From: an uncultured bacterium | GTDB lineage: Bacteria > Bacillota > Clostridia > Oscillospirales > Oscillospiraceae | Length of the DNA: 64,000 nt | Assembly: GCA_947383145.1 (NCBI GenBank) | Contig: CANDCH010000002.1 | Span: 1-64,000 of the forward strand | Direction of reading: 5' to 3' | Shown here: positions 8,092-16,874 of the stretch, piece by piece | How positions within the stretch are numbered: the stretch's first letter is position 1 | How the letters are laid out: every line of letters begins with the position of its first letter | Program-made: the position numbers and the translations under genes | The notes under the pieces: generated by a model | What the model was told of the DNA's origin: nothing | Seen by the model: only the letters and a program-made list of their open reading frames with translations | Database searches by the model: none

Positions 8092-9852
8092 ATGTCCCAA
8101 GAAAGCGAACAGTACACCTTTGAAAACGAGTCCTACCGCAAAACCTACTGGCACACCTGCTCCCACGTGCTGGCCCAGGCCATGAAGCGCCTCCACCCGG
8201 AGGTACGCCTGGCCATCGGCCCGTCCATCGACAACGGCTTCTATTACGACTTCGACACCCCGGAGCCCTTCACCGAGGGGCAGCTGGCGGAGCTGGAGGC
8301 CGAGATGCGCAAAATCTGCAAGGAAAAGCTGCGCCTGGAGCGGTTTGAGCTGCCCCGGGAGGAGGCCCTCCGGTTCATGGAGGAGAAGGGCGAGCCCTAC
8401 AAGGTGGAGCTCATCCACGATCTTCCCGAGGACGCGGTGATCTCCTTCTACAAGCAGGGCGAGTTCACCGACCTGTGCGCCGGCCCCCACCTGGACTCCA
8501 CCGGGCGGATCAAGGGCAACGCCATCAAGCTCACCGCCTGCAACGCCGCCTACTGGCGGGGCGACTCCAGCCGGGAGACCCTCCAGCGCATCTACGGCGT
8601 GGCCTTCCCCAAGAAGGACGAGCTGGACGAGTACCTGGCGAAAATCGAGGAGGCCAAGAAGCGGGATCACCGTAAGCTGGGCAAGGAGCTGGGCCTGTTC
8701 ATGCTGCGGGACGAGGGCCCCGGCTTCCCCTTCTTCCTGCCCAAGGGCATGGTGCTGAAAAACACCCTCATCGACTACTGGCGGCAGATCCACAAGAAGT
8801 ACGGATACGTGGAGATCTCCACCCCCATCATGCTGAACCGCCAGCTCTGGGAGCGCTCCGGCCACTGGGATCACTACAAGAACAATATGTATACCACCGT
8901 CATTGACGACGTGGATTTCGCCGTCAAGCCCATGAACTGCCCCGGCGGGATGCTGGTGTACGCCAGCGAGCCCCACTCCTACAAGGAGCTGCCCCTGCGG
9001 GTGGGGGAGTTGGGCCTGGTCCACCGCCATGAGCTGTCCGGGGCCCTCCACGGCCTGTTCCGGGTGCGCTGCTTCACCCAGGACGACGCCCACGTGTTCA
9101 TGACCCGGGATCAGATGAAGGACGTGATCCAGGAGACGGTGCGGCTGTTCGACGAGGTGTACTCCACCTTCGGACTGCGCTACACCATCGAGCTGTCCAC
9201 CATGCCCGAGGACCACATCGGCACCGTGGACGAGTGGGAGCGCAATCAGGACATCCTGAAGGACGCCATCACCGGCATGGGCAAGGAGTTCGTCATCAAC
9301 GAGGGCGACGGGGCCTTCTACGGCCCCAAGCTGGACTTCCATCTGGCCGACTCCCTGGGCCGGACCTGGCAGTGCGGCACCATCCAGCTGGACAGCCAGC
9401 TCCCCGAGCGGTTCGAGCTGGAGTACACCGGCGAGGACGGCCAGAAGCACCGCCCCGTCATGATCCACCGGGTGGTGCTGGGCTCCATCGAGCGGTTCAT
9501 CGGCGTCATCACCGAGCACTTCGCCGGGGCGTTCCCGGCGTGGCTGGCCCCGGTGCAGGTGAAGGTGCTGCCCGTCACCGACCGGGCGGAGGACTACGCC
9601 GCTCAAGTAGCCGCCAAGCTGGACGCCCAGGGCTTCCGCTGCGAGGTGGACGGCCGGAACGAGAAGATCGGCAAGAAAATCCGGGAGGCCACCCTGGAGA
9701 AGGTGCCCTATATGCTGGTGGTGGGCGACCGGGACGTGGAAAACGTCACCGTCTCCCCCCGCCGCCGCTCCGGCGAGGACCTGGGGGCCATGGCGCTGGA
9801 CCAGTTCGCCGCCCTGCTGGGGGACGAGGTCAGCTCCAAGGCAATCAAATAA
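8092..9852 (+). CDS. thrS: Threonyl-tRNA synthetase lacking the TGS domain
   Basis: 586 residues. It charges tRNA-Thr. The editing domain comes first (HTCSH at 21-25 and C129/H133), then the class II core with zinc ligands Cys283, His334 and His460, aligned with E. coli Cys334, His385 and His511, and a C-terminal anticodon-binding domain. The roughly 50-residue offset shows that the N-terminal TGS domain of the usual 640-residue enzyme is missing. Such short forms occur in some Clostridia. The start is fixed by AAGGAGG 9 nt upstream and by the T-box leader. Regulated by uncharged tRNA-Thr. Confidence 0.96.
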   Translation: MSQESEQYTFENESYRKTYWHTCSHVLAQAMKRLHPEVRLAIGPSIDNGFYYDFDTPEPFTEGQLAELEAEMRKICKEKLRLERFELPREEALRFMEEKGEPYKVELIHDLPEDAVISFYKQGEFTDLCAGPHLDSTGRIKGNAIKLTACNAAYWRGDSSRETLQRIYGVAFPKKDELDEYLAKIEEAKKRDHRKLGKELGLFMLRDEGPGFPFFLPKGMVLKNTLIDYWRQIHKKYGYVEISTPIMLNRQLWERSGHWDHYKNNMYTTVIDDVDFAVKPMNCPGGMLVYASEPHSYKELPLRVGELGLVHRHELSGALHGLFRVRCFTQDDAHVFMTRDQMKDVIQETVRLFDEVYSTFGLRYTIELSTMPEDHIGTVDEWERNQDILKDAITGMGKEFVINEGDGAFYGPKLDFHLADSLGRTWQCGTIQLDSQLPERFELEYTGEDGQKHRPVMIHRVVLGSIERFIGVITEHFAGAFPAWLAPVQVKVLPVTDRAEDYAAQVAAKLDAQGFRCEVDGRNEKIGKKIREATLEKVPYMLVVGDRDVENVTVSPRRRSGEDLGAMALDQFAALLGDEVSSKAIK

Positions 9853-9857
9853 CGCAA

Positions 9858-9891
9858 AGGACCGGCGGGCGCGAAGGCGTCCGCCGGTCCT
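9858..9891. terminator. Terminator after thrS, convergent
   Basis: An 11-bp stem (AGGACCGGCGG/CCGCCGGTCCT) directly after the thrS stop and before the end of the convergent CNNM gene, followed by GTTTCATTTTT on the plus strand. Confidence 0.8.
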
Positions 9892-9894
9892 GTT

Positions 9895-11157
9895 TCATTT
9901 TTCCTCTCCGTCCTCCGCCGGGGGCAGGACGGTCACCTTGATCTCCAGCACCCGGTGGTGCTCCGCCCGGGTCACGGTGACATCCAGATTTTCCCACACG
10001 AAGTGGTCCCCCACCTCGGGCACACGGCCCAGCTCCTCCAGCACCCAGCCGGACACGGTGGCCGCGTCGCATTGGCCGGTGATCTCAAACAGGTCGTACA
10101 TATCGTCCAGGGCGGCGGAGCAGGCGATGCGGTAGCTGCCGTCGGGCTGCCTGCGGAACTCCTCCACCACCTCGTCGTGCTCGTCCCAGATTTCGCCCAC
10201 CAGTTCCTCCACGATGTCCTCCATGGTGAGGATGCCCTCGGTGCCGCCGTACTCGTCCACCACCACCCCCATCTGGGTTTTGGTGCGCTGGAACTGGCGC
10301 ATGAGGTCGTCGATCTTGGTGCCGGAGGTGATGTGGAGCACCGGCCGCACCAGGGGGGAGAGCTGGTCCCGGCCGTGGTAGCGGGCGGAAAACAGGTCCT
10401 TCTGATGGATAACGCCCACAATGTCGTCGATGCTCTCATGGTACACCGGCAGGCGGGAATAGCCCTCGGCGGCAAACACCGCCGCCACCTCGCTGAGGGA
10501 GGCGGCGTCCTCCACGGCGATCACGTCCACCCGGGGGGTGAGGATGTCGCCGGCCTCCAAATCGTCGAAGCGGATGGCGGAGCGGATGAGCTGGCTCTCC
10601 TCCCGGTCCAGGCCGCCCTGGTCCTCCGCCTCCTCCACCATGGTCACCAGTTCCTCGTCGGTGATGCCCTCGTCCTCCGACTTGTGGAACAGCTTTGTCA
10701 GAAGCTTTTTCCACAGCCCGAACAGGAAGTTCAGCGGGGTGAGCGCCCACATGAACAGCCGCAGCAAGGGGGCGGACACCATGGCGAAGGCCTCCGGGGA
10801 CTCCTTGGCCAGACTCTTGGGGGAGATCTCGCCGAAGATGAGCACCACGATGGTGAGCACGATGGTGGACACCGCCGGACCGTTCACCTCGCCAATCAGC
10901 TTGATGAACAGCAGGGTGGACAGGGTGGCGGCCACGTTGTTGACAATGTTGTTGCCGATGAGAATGGTGGACAACAGCTTGTCGTAGTCCTCCGCCAGGG
11001 CCAGGGTCTTCTCCGCCTTTTTGTCGCCGTTGTCGGCGCGGCTCTTCAGGCGGATGCGGTTGAGGGACGTGAAGGCGGTCTCGGTGGCGGAAAAATAGCC
11101 GGACATGGCCACCATAACCACCAGCACAGCCAGCAGTATCATACTGTCAGGGTCCAT
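9895..11157 (-). CDS. CNNM/CorC-type membrane protein (DUF21-CBS pair-CorC_HlyC)
   Basis: 420 residues, often annotated as hemolysin-like. The N-terminal third is the DUF21 domain with hydrophobic helices and a conserved SGYFSATETAF. Two CBS motifs follow (near LTPRVDVIAVE and IDDLMRQFQ), then the small CorC_HlyC domain at the C-terminus. Related proteins transport or regulate Mg2+ or Co2+; the older hemolysin label is poorly supported. AGGAG is about 13 nt before the ATG, longer than usual. A TTGCTT-N17-TATATA promoter lies at 11246-11218. Confidence 0.88.
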   Translation of the reverse strand: MDPDSMILLAVLVVMVAMSGYFSATETAFTSLNRIRLKSRADNGDKKAEKTLALAEDYDKLLSTILIGNNIVNNVAATLSTLLFIKLIGEVNGPAVSTIVLTIVVLIFGEISPKSLAKESPEAFAMVSAPLLRLFMWALTPLNFLFGLWKKLLTKLFHKSEDEGITDEELVTMVEEAEDQGGLDREESQLIRSAIRFDDLEAGDILTPRVDVIAVEDAASLSEVAAVFAAEGYSRLPVYHESIDDIVGVIHQKDLFSARYHGRDQLSPLVRPVLHITSGTKIDDLMRQFQRTKTQMGVVVDEYGGTEGILTMEDIVEELVGEIWDEHDEVVEEFRRQPDGSYRIACSAALDDMYDLFEITGQCDAATVSGWVLEELGRVPEVGDHFVWENLDVTVTRAEHHRVLEIKVTVLPPAEDGEEK

Positions 11158-11217
11158 GGGGACGGATCAACTCCTATGATAAGTAAAGATTTGCCCCGCA
11201 GGGAGGCATTGCCAACA

Positions 11218-11246
11218 TATATACCATACTTTCGGCAAAAAAGCAA
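11218..11246 (-). promoter_or_regulatory. Probable promoter of the CNNM gene
   Basis: Minus-strand TTGCTT (11246-11241), 17 nt, TATATA (11223-11218), about 60 nt ahead of the start codon. Confidence 0.5.
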
Positions 11247-11297
11247 GAGGGAAGGGGAAAGCTCCCGCCCCTTCCCCGCGAAATTCAGGGAAAACGG

Positions 11298-11326
11298 TTG
11301 CGCCGCCCCCGCGCCTATGATATTCT
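11298..11326 (+). promoter_or_regulatory. Probable promoter of the small secreted protein
   Basis: TTGCGC, 17-nt spacer and TATTCT near 11298-11326. The surroundings (AAAACGGTTG ... TATGATAT) resemble the promoter ahead of ychF at 50159-50187. Confidence 0.4.
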
Positions 11327-11354
11327 GGGGGCAAAGCGAGGAGGTCATGCCAAA

Positions 11355-11726
11355 ATGAACCATGCAAAAAAGCGGGTCTGTGCCGCCGCCGTTTTGCTGT
11401 GCGCCGCCGCGGCCGCCGCGGTCCTGTCCTACCGCGCCGGATATCAGGCCGGCGGCAGGTCCGTGACCTTTTACGCCACAGTCTCTGAGGCCGGAGGCAG
11501 CCGGCTTCTCGCAACAGGCTCGGAGGACAACGATGTCAACCACAGGGGAGCGTTCGACCTTCGCATTTCAAACGGGACGGCGCTCTGCGCGCGGGACGGC
11601 TCAGGCATTCCGGCGCAGGAGCTGGAAGCGGGCGATCTCATCGCCGTGACCTATACCGGAATTGTCCTGGAGTCCAATCCGGCGGTGATCCCACAGGTCC
11701 TGGAAATTCGGAGGCTGAACCGTTAG
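11355..11726 (+). CDS. Small exported protein, possibly DUF3221-like
   Basis: 123 residues from the ATG at 11355, chosen because GAGGAGG lies 10 nt upstream while the longer frame has no site. Residues 1-28 look like a signal anchor (KKR then an Ala/Leu-rich run). The remainder has short beta strands ending in GDLIAVTYTGIVLESNPAVI, a pattern reminiscent of the OB-like DUF3221 proteins of Firmicutes. No catalytic motif is visible. It stands alone between the CNNM gene and a repeat element. Confidence 0.7.
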   Translation: MNHAKKRVCAAAVLLCAAAAAAVLSYRAGYQAGGRSVTFYATVSEAGGSRLLATGSEDNDVNHRGAFDLRISNGTALCARDGSGIPAQELEAGDLIAVTYTGIVLESNPAVIPQVLEIRRLNR

Positions 11727-11731
11727 CGCCC

Positions 11732-11880
11732 GTTTAATATCTCGAAAAATGCCAGTTGACGAGGGCTTCACCTGTCAGGCGAGGCGGGATTTCGCAGGAA
11801 TATTTGAGTTTATTTCAAGAAATCACAACGAAGCATGGCGGGTAAAGACCCGGCAAATGGCGTTTTGAGAGATGCTAAAC
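11732..11880. repeat. TIR-bounded repeat element, copy 1
   Basis: The 149-bp element has imperfect terminal inverted repeats (11732-11754 against 11858-11880, 18 of 23 matching). Its 41-nt core (11794-11834, containing TTTCAAGAAATCACAACGAA) recurs at 62244-62284 with only two or so differences. A short hairpin with an AAAGA loop follows the core in both copies. It fills the gap between the ends of two convergent genes. It looks like a MITE or a transcribed repeat; no transposase is nearby. Confidence 0.7.
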
Positions 11881-11886
11881 AGGCTC

Positions 11887-14205
11887 TTAGGCGCGGCCTC
11901 TGGGGCGGCGGCGCAGCAGCGCCGCCGCCAGCCCCGCCAGGGACAGCCCTCCCAGAGCCAGCCCCAAAGCCAGCCCCGGCGGGGTGTAGCGCAGCTCCAC
12001 CGTGTGCGCCCCGGGTGGAAGCTCCACGTACAAAAATGTGCCCAGCCAGCTGCCAAGCTCCGCCCTCTGGCCGTCCACCCAGGCGGACCAGCCGTCCCCG
12101 GCGGGGATGGTGGCGGCGAGGCCGCCCGCGCCCCCGTCCCGGACCGTCAGCCGCACCCGGCCGCTTTTGTCCACCGACACCACGTCCACGCCGCCGCGCA
12201 GCGCCTCCACGGCGGCGCCCAGGGCGTCCAGATCAAGCTCCCACAGCGTGCCGGCCCAGCCGTCGTCGCGGCGCACCTCCACCGTCCACGTCTCGCCCTG
12301 GGCGGGCGTGCCCAGATAGCGGACGCAGGCCGTCTCGTCACGCCCCAGGGACACAAGCCGCTCCCCGTTCACCAGCACCTCCCGCAGCCCGCCGGCGGAC
12401 AGGTCGGCATAGACGGGCTTTCCCGCGCCGGTCATGGTGAACACCGTCTCCTCCGCCCTCGTCTCCATCCAGGCGGGCACGGGGGCAAACACCGGCTCGT
12501 CCGTCCCGGAGAGGCTGCACAGCAAAGCGTTCTGCCGCTCAAAGGGCGTGTCCCCGGCCAGCCGGTCCTCCACCGCCTCCGGGATGAACGCCAGCGGGAG
12601 GGCGGCGGGGTTTTTCCACAGGGTCAGCCCCCCCGCCTGGGCGGCGGCCTCATATCCCGGCGGCATACCGGCCCGGCTGATGACGTAATCAATCCCCAGC
12701 AGGGCGTCGGTGACGGGGGTGGAGCCGTAATAGGCGCACCACATCCACGCCTGGGCGAAGCCCAGCTCCTTCAGCAGGCGGTTCACCTGCCCGCTGTACA
12801 GGCTGCTATAGTGGGTGACGCCGGGGTAGCCGAAGGACAGCGGGCTGTTCAGCCCCCGGTCCTCCGCCGCCCCCATGCGGTAAAAGCCGCCCCCCGCGTC
12901 CGCCTCCGCCGCCTGGGCCAGCGCGGCGTTGGCGGTATAGTAATTTTGATACCGGGCGTAGGACTCCGAGCCATACTGCCCCGCCAGCCCGCCCAGGACG
13001 GTCCGGGCGTTCCCGCCCAGCTCCAGCAGGGTGAAAGCCGCCAGCGCCGCCGCCAGCCCCCGGACCCACCGGGCGCGTTTTTTCTCCGCCAGCAGGATTC
13101 CCAGGTCCTGAACCGCCAGGTACAGCAGGAGGAAGGAGAACACGAAGGAGTAGCGGAAGGGGAACCAGTTGGGCCGCTGGAACAGGTGCCACGCCTTGTC
13201 CAGGGGGGACAGGAGGACGGACAGCGCCACCGCCGCCAGCGCCCCGCCGTGGGCCAGCTTCTCCCGCGGGGGGATCTCCCCGTTGAAAAAGTAGCGGATG
13301 GCGAAAAACAGCGCCGCGATGCCGCAGTAGACATAGGGCGGGGCCCCGTAGCCGATGGAGCCGTACTGCCCCGGCAGCATTTGGCGCAGCAGCGTCAGGG
13401 GATCGCAGGCCAGCGGGCCGTCGTAGCCCACATTGCCGCCGCTGAGCTTCCCGCCGAACATGGCCAGGAAGGTGGGCAGCCACATCCAGGCCGTCAGGCC
13501 CAGGGCGCAGGCCGCCCCGCCGAAAAACCGGGCCAGCACCCGGCCCAGCGCCCGCCGGGGGAGCTTCAGGACGATGAGACGGGCGCACAGGTACAGGGCG
13601 CAGAAGGCCCCCACCATGTAAGAGATGTACCAGGTGGAGAGGAAGCACACCGTCAGCGCGGCGATAAACGGCCCCGCCCCCCGGCCCGCCAGGACGCGCT
13701 CCACCGCCAGCAGGATGAGGGGCAGCCAGATCACCCCGTCCAGCCACATGACGCAGATGGCGTAGATCATATTGTAGGACATAAGGGCGTAGCACACCGC
13801 CCCGAACAGCGCCGCCCAGCCGCAGCCCGGGAACCGGCGACGGGCAAACAGGGCGAAGGACAGCCCCGCCAGCCCGATTTTCCCGGTGATGAGCAGCGTC
13901 AGCGCCGCGGGCATGGCCTCGTTGGGGACCGGCAGGGTGAGCAGAGACAAGGGGCTGGACACGTAGTAGGAGAACACCCCGATGTAGGACGTGCCCAGGG
14001 CCTTGGACCAGGAGAAGAACAGGTCCCCATGCTTCAGGGCGCAGAAAAACTCCACGTACTGGGTGGACATGTCGGAGATGAGCACCGTCCTGTCCCCGAA
14101 GGGGGCCACGCCCAGCGCCGCCCACACCCACAGCATCACCAGCACCGGCAGGGCAAAGGCCAGGGCATACACCGCCGCCCCGGCCCGGTCAATGCTCCTT
14201 TTCAT
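11887..14205 (-). CDS. YfhO-family membrane glycosylation protein
   Basis: 772 residues from the ATG at 14205 (MKRSIDRAG), preceded by GGAGGGG. The first two thirds contain about a dozen transmembrane helices in a GT-C-like layout with an early DRTVLISDMSTQYVEF loop whose acidic residues resemble the glycosyltransferase active site; a large extracytoplasmic domain follows, and a last helix plus an arginine-rich tail ends it. In Bacillus, YfhO works with a CsbB-type GT2 enzyme to put sugars on lipoteichoic acid or related polymers. Here it overlaps by 17 nt the GT2 gene that precedes it, which supports a shared pathway. No GtcA-like flippase gene is adjacent. Confidence 0.88.
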   Translation of the reverse strand: MKRSIDRAGAAVYALAFALPVLVMLWVWAALGVAPFGDRTVLISDMSTQYVEFFCALKHGDLFFSWSKALGTSYIGVFSYYVSSPLSLLTLPVPNEAMPAALTLLITGKIGLAGLSFALFARRRFPGCGWAALFGAVCYALMSYNMIYAICVMWLDGVIWLPLILLAVERVLAGRGAGPFIAALTVCFLSTWYISYMVGAFCALYLCARLIVLKLPRRALGRVLARFFGGAACALGLTAWMWLPTFLAMFGGKLSGGNVGYDGPLACDPLTLLRQMLPGQYGSIGYGAPPYVYCGIAALFFAIRYFFNGEIPPREKLAHGGALAAVALSVLLSPLDKAWHLFQRPNWFPFRYSFVFSFLLLYLAVQDLGILLAEKKRARWVRGLAAALAAFTLLELGGNARTVLGGLAGQYGSESYARYQNYYTANAALAQAAEADAGGGFYRMGAAEDRGLNSPLSFGYPGVTHYSSLYSGQVNRLLKELGFAQAWMWCAYYGSTPVTDALLGIDYVISRAGMPPGYEAAAQAGGLTLWKNPAALPLAFIPEAVEDRLAGDTPFERQNALLCSLSGTDEPVFAPVPAWMETRAEETVFTMTGAGKPVYADLSAGGLREVLVNGERLVSLGRDETACVRYLGTPAQGETWTVEVRRDDGWAGTLWELDLDALGAAVEALRGGVDVVSVDKSGRVRLTVRDGGAGGLAATIPAGDGWSAWVDGQRAELGSWLGTFLYVELPPGAHTVELRYTPPGLALGLALGGLSLAGLAAALLRRRPRGRA

Positions 14206-15139
14206 GCATATCCCCTCCCTGCTCCCGCAGGATGTAGATGGGCCTGCGCTTGACCTCCAGGTAGGTCTTGGCCAGGTACTGCCCCAGAATGCCCATGCAG
14301 AACAGCTGTATGCCCGCGATAAACAGAATGATGCACACCAGGGAGGGCCATCCGAAGGCGCTGCCGCCCCACACCAGCTGGCGGACAATGACGAACACAA
14401 TGGCGAAGAAGGACACCGCGCACAGGACCAGCCCCAGCACCGAGGCGACGGCCAGCGGGGCGGTGGAGAAGGCGGTGATGCCGTCCAGGGCGTAGAGCAG
14501 CAGCTTGAAGAAGGACCACTTGCTCTCCCCCGCGGACCGCTCCACGTTCACCGTCTCCACCCACTTGGTGCGGAAGCCCACCCAGGAGAAAATTCCCTTG
14601 GAAAAGCGGTTATACTCCGGCAGGCGCAGGATGGCGTCCACCATCTGGCGGCTCATGAGGCGGTAATCCCGGGCTCCGTCCACGATCTCCGTGTTGCTCA
14701 TTTTGTTGATGATCTTATAGAACTGCCGGGCAAACCAGGAGCGGATGGGCGGCTCTCCCCTGCGGTCCACCCGGCGGACGGCGGCGCAGTCATACGCCCC
14801 ATCCCTCACAAGCTCCAGCAGCCGGGGAAGAAGCTCCGGCGGGTCCTGGAGGTCGGCGTCCATCACCGCGGCCCAGTCGCCCCGGGCGTGCTCCAGCCCG
14901 GCCAGCATGGCGGCCTCCTTGCCGAAGTTCCGGGAGAAGGACAGCCACCGCACGCCTCCCCGCTCCGTCCCCAGCCTGCGCAGGATATCCAGCGTGCCGT
15001 CGGTGGAGCCGTCGTCCACAAAGATGTACTCCACCTCCACGCCGTCCAGTGCCGCGCACACCGCCGCCGTCTCGGCGTAAAACCGCTCCACCGTGTCCTC
15101 CTCGTTGCAGCAGGGGACGATGAGGCTCAACAGCGCCAC
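14189..15139 (-). CDS. Family 2 glycosyltransferase, CsbB/GtrB-like
   Basis: 316 residues from a GTG at 15139. The N-terminal GT-A domain shows IVPCCNEEDTVE, FVDDGSTDGT, the DXD-type MDADLQDPPEL and a later QXXRW-like region; two C-terminal helices (SVLGLVLCAVSFFAIVFVI and SLVCIILFIAGIQLFCMGIL) anchor it. Enzymes of this type make undecaprenyl-phosphate sugars on the cytoplasmic face for later transfer by GT-C partners. The overlap with the YfhO gene indicates translational coupling. The ribosome site is a G-rich stretch plus GGAGGA. Confidence 0.9.
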   Translation of the reverse strand: MALLSLIVPCCNEEDTVERFYAETAAVCAALDGVEVEYIFVDDGSTDGTLDILRRLGTERGGVRWLSFSRNFGKEAAMLAGLEHARGDWAAVMDADLQDPPELLPRLLELVRDGAYDCAAVRRVDRRGEPPIRSWFARQFYKIINKMSNTEIVDGARDYRLMSRQMVDAILRLPEYNRFSKGIFSWVGFRTKWVETVNVERSAGESKWSFFKLLLYALDGITAFSTAPLAVASVLGLVLCAVSFFAIVFVIVRQLVWGGSAFGWPSLVCIILFIAGIQLFCMGILGQYLAKTYLEVKRRPIYILREQGGDMHEKEH

Positions 15140-15211
15140 TCCGGCTCCCCCCCTTCCTCCAATTATACGGCGTACATTTTATCACAGGCGGTTTGCCCTG
15201 TCAAATGGCAG

Positions 15212-15235
15212 GGCCGGGGCCTGACGGCCCCGGCC
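15212..15235. terminator. Stem-loop after the rubredoxin gene
   Basis: A 10-bp perfect GC stem (GGCCGGGGCC/GGCCCCGGCC) with a 4-nt loop, just behind the rubredoxin stop. There is no T run, so termination may be partial and the glycosyltransferase pair may share the transcript. Confidence 0.5.
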
Positions 15236-15242
15236 GCTTCCT

Positions 15243-15407
15243 TCACATGGGGGAAAACGCGTCCTTGCCCAGCATACACACCGGACACACCCAGTCGTCG
15301 GGGATGTCCTCAAAGGGGGTGCCGGGGGCGATGCCGCCGTCGGGGTCGCCCTGCTCCGGGTCGTAGATCCAGCCGCACACGCACAGATATTTGTCCATCT
15401 TGCCCAT
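15243..15407 (-). CDS. Rubredoxin
   Basis: 54 residues. Two CXXC-type knuckles, CVCG near residue 9 and CPVC near residue 41, bind one iron; the middle [15 protein letters not shown] is the typical rubredoxin core. The first knuckle is C-V-C-G, so spacing should be noted: the ligands are a C-x-C-G motif rather than the common CxxCG, a form seen in some anaerobe rubredoxins. AAGGAG lies 9 nt ahead of the ATG. It is a plausible electron donor for the flavodiiron protein at 6522-7688. Confidence 0.9.
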   Translation of the reverse strand: MGKMDKYLCVCGWIYDPEQGDPDGGIAPGTPFEDIPDDWVCPVCMLGKDAFSPM

Positions 15408-15470
15408 CTGACTTCGCTCCTTTTCAAAAAAGATACCCAAAGTATGCCCCAATCTCCGCTCCGCCACACG

Positions 15471-15518
15471 AAAAAAACGCCAGCCTGCTTTTTCCACGCA
15501 TAGGACCGGCGTTTTTTT
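15471..15518. terminator. Orphan bidirectional terminator-like hairpin
   Basis: AAAAAAACGCC (15471-15481) pairs with GGCGTTTTTTT (15508-15518) around a 26-nt loop, giving A/T tracts on both sides. It lies between divergent genes (rubredoxin and dacF), where no transcript should end, so it may be an attenuator in the dacF leader or mark an unseen RNA. Confidence 0.6.
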
Positions 15519-15562
15519 CACATCCTTTCCCACAGAAGTTAAATGGAAAAGAGGTTCACGCC

Positions 15563-16702
15563 ATGAAACGAATAACCGCCCTGGGGCTGGCGCTGTCTGC
15601 TCTGACCCTGCTCTGCGCCCCGGCTTACGCCCTTCCGGCGGAGGTAACCGCCCCCTCCGCCATTCTGATGGAAAAGACCACCGGCAGGGTCCTGTGCGAA
15701 CAGGACGCCGATGTTCAGTACGAGCCCGCCTCCGTCACCAAGGTGATGACCCTGCTGCTGGCGATGGAGGCCATCGACGGCGGGCGGCTGAGCTGGGACG
15801 ACATGGTCACCGCCTCCCCCCACGCCATCTCCATGGGCGGGTCCCAGATCTGGCTGAAGGAGAACGAGCAGATGACCGTCCGGGACATGGTGAAGGCGGT
15901 GACGGTGGTATCCGCCAACGACTGCGCCGTGGCTCTGGCCGAGCACATCGCGGGCAGCGAGAGCGCCTTTGTGGAGCGGATGAACCAGCGGGCCCGGGAG
16001 CTGGGCATGGAGCGCACCAACTTTGTCAACTGCACCGGCCTGCCCGCCCCGGGCCACCTCACCTGCGCCTATGACATCGCGCTGATGAGCCGGGAGCTGA
16101 TCCTGAACCACCCCTCCATCCGGGAGTTCACCACCATCTGGATGGACACCCTGCGGGACGGCGCCTTTCAGCTGTCCAACACCAACCGGCTGATCTTCTA
16201 CTACGAGGGGGCCACCGGGCTGAAAACCGGCTTCACCGACACGGCGCTGTACTGCCTGTCCGCCACCGCCGAGCGGGACGGCATGGAACTCATCGCGGTG
16301 GTGATGCACGCCCCCACCTCCAACGACCGGTTTGACAGCTGCAAGGCCCTGCTGAACTACGGCTTTGCCAACTACGCCGTCACCCCGGTGTACCCCGGCG
16401 AGGCCATCCCGCCGGTGGAGGTGCTGCTGGGAACCCAGGACACCGTCCAGCCCGTGACGGCCCGGGAGTGCTCCATCCTGCTGGAGAAGAGCAAGTCGGG
16501 GACGGTGACCACCCAGCTGGAGCTGGCCCCCCAGGTGGAAGCCCCGGTGGAGGCGGGCCAGAAGCTGGGCGAGCTGCGGGTGCTGGTGGACGGGGAGCAG
16601 GTGGACGCCATCGACCTGGTGGCCGCCCAGGAGGTGCCCCGGCTGAGCGTCGGGGGCATTTTCAAGCGGTTCCTGAACACCCTCTTTTTGCAGGAAGCGT
16701 GA
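15563..16702 (+). CDS. dacF: D-alanyl-D-alanine carboxypeptidase (DacF/PBP5 family)
   Basis: 379 residues from the ATG at 15563; the open frame extends far upstream but the signal peptide ([16 protein letters not shown], cleavage near AYA) fixes this start. The protein trims the terminal D-Ala of peptidoglycan peptides outside the membrane. The active-site triad motifs are all intact: SVTK (Ser57), SAN (Ser116) and KTG (220-222). The C-terminal domain ends in an amphipathic segment ([11 protein letters not shown]) suited to membrane attachment. The ribosome site is weak (AAAGAGG). A post-stop repeat copy follows immediately. Confidence 0.93.
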   Translation: MKRITALGLALSALTLLCAPAYALPAEVTAPSAILMEKTTGRVLCEQDADVQYEPASVTKVMTLLLAMEAIDGGRLSWDDMVTASPHAISMGGSQIWLKENEQMTVRDMVKAVTVVSANDCAVALAEHIAGSESAFVERMNQRARELGMERTNFVNCTGLPAPGHLTCAYDIALMSRELILNHPSIREFTTIWMDTLRDGAFQLSNTNRLIFYYEGATGLKTGFTDTALYCLSATAERDGMELIAVVMHAPTSNDRFDSCKALLNYGFANYAVTPVYPGEAIPPVEVLLGTQDTVQPVTARECSILLEKSKSGTVTTQLELAPQVEAPVEAGQKLGELRVLVDGEQVDAIDLVAAQEVPRLSVGGIFKRFLNTLFLQEA

Positions 16703-16835
16703 GGACAGCCGCGCAGGCGAGCTTGGACCGAAGCGAAGGCAAAAGCCCAGGGGCCGCGCAGCGGCACCGGATTTTGCCTGAGTCGGAGGGAAAGCGGTCC
16801 GGCAGCGCGGCCAATCCGAGCGTGACAACATCGTA
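16703..16835 (+). repeat. Post-stop hairpin repeat, copy A (after dacF)
   Basis: Core hairpin 16738-16778: outer arms GGCAAAA/TTTTGCC and an inner GGCCGC-gca-GCGGCA stem. Flanks GGACCGAAGCGAA before and TGAGTCGGAGGGAAAGCGG after match the other copies at 20.6, 25.1, 26.9, 28.6-28.9 and 38.3 kb. It begins directly after the dacF stop and is the only plus-orientation copy, matching the plus orientation of dacF. Confidence 0.85.
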
Positions 16836-16874
16836 GCGGAATGCCCTTTCCCCGCCGGGGTGCGGCCTCCGGCG

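Noticed and set aside
13991-15562. N-terminal extension of dacF of over 500 codons
   Set aside because: The frame runs antisense through the YfhO, GT2 and rubredoxin genes; the real start is set by the signal peptide.
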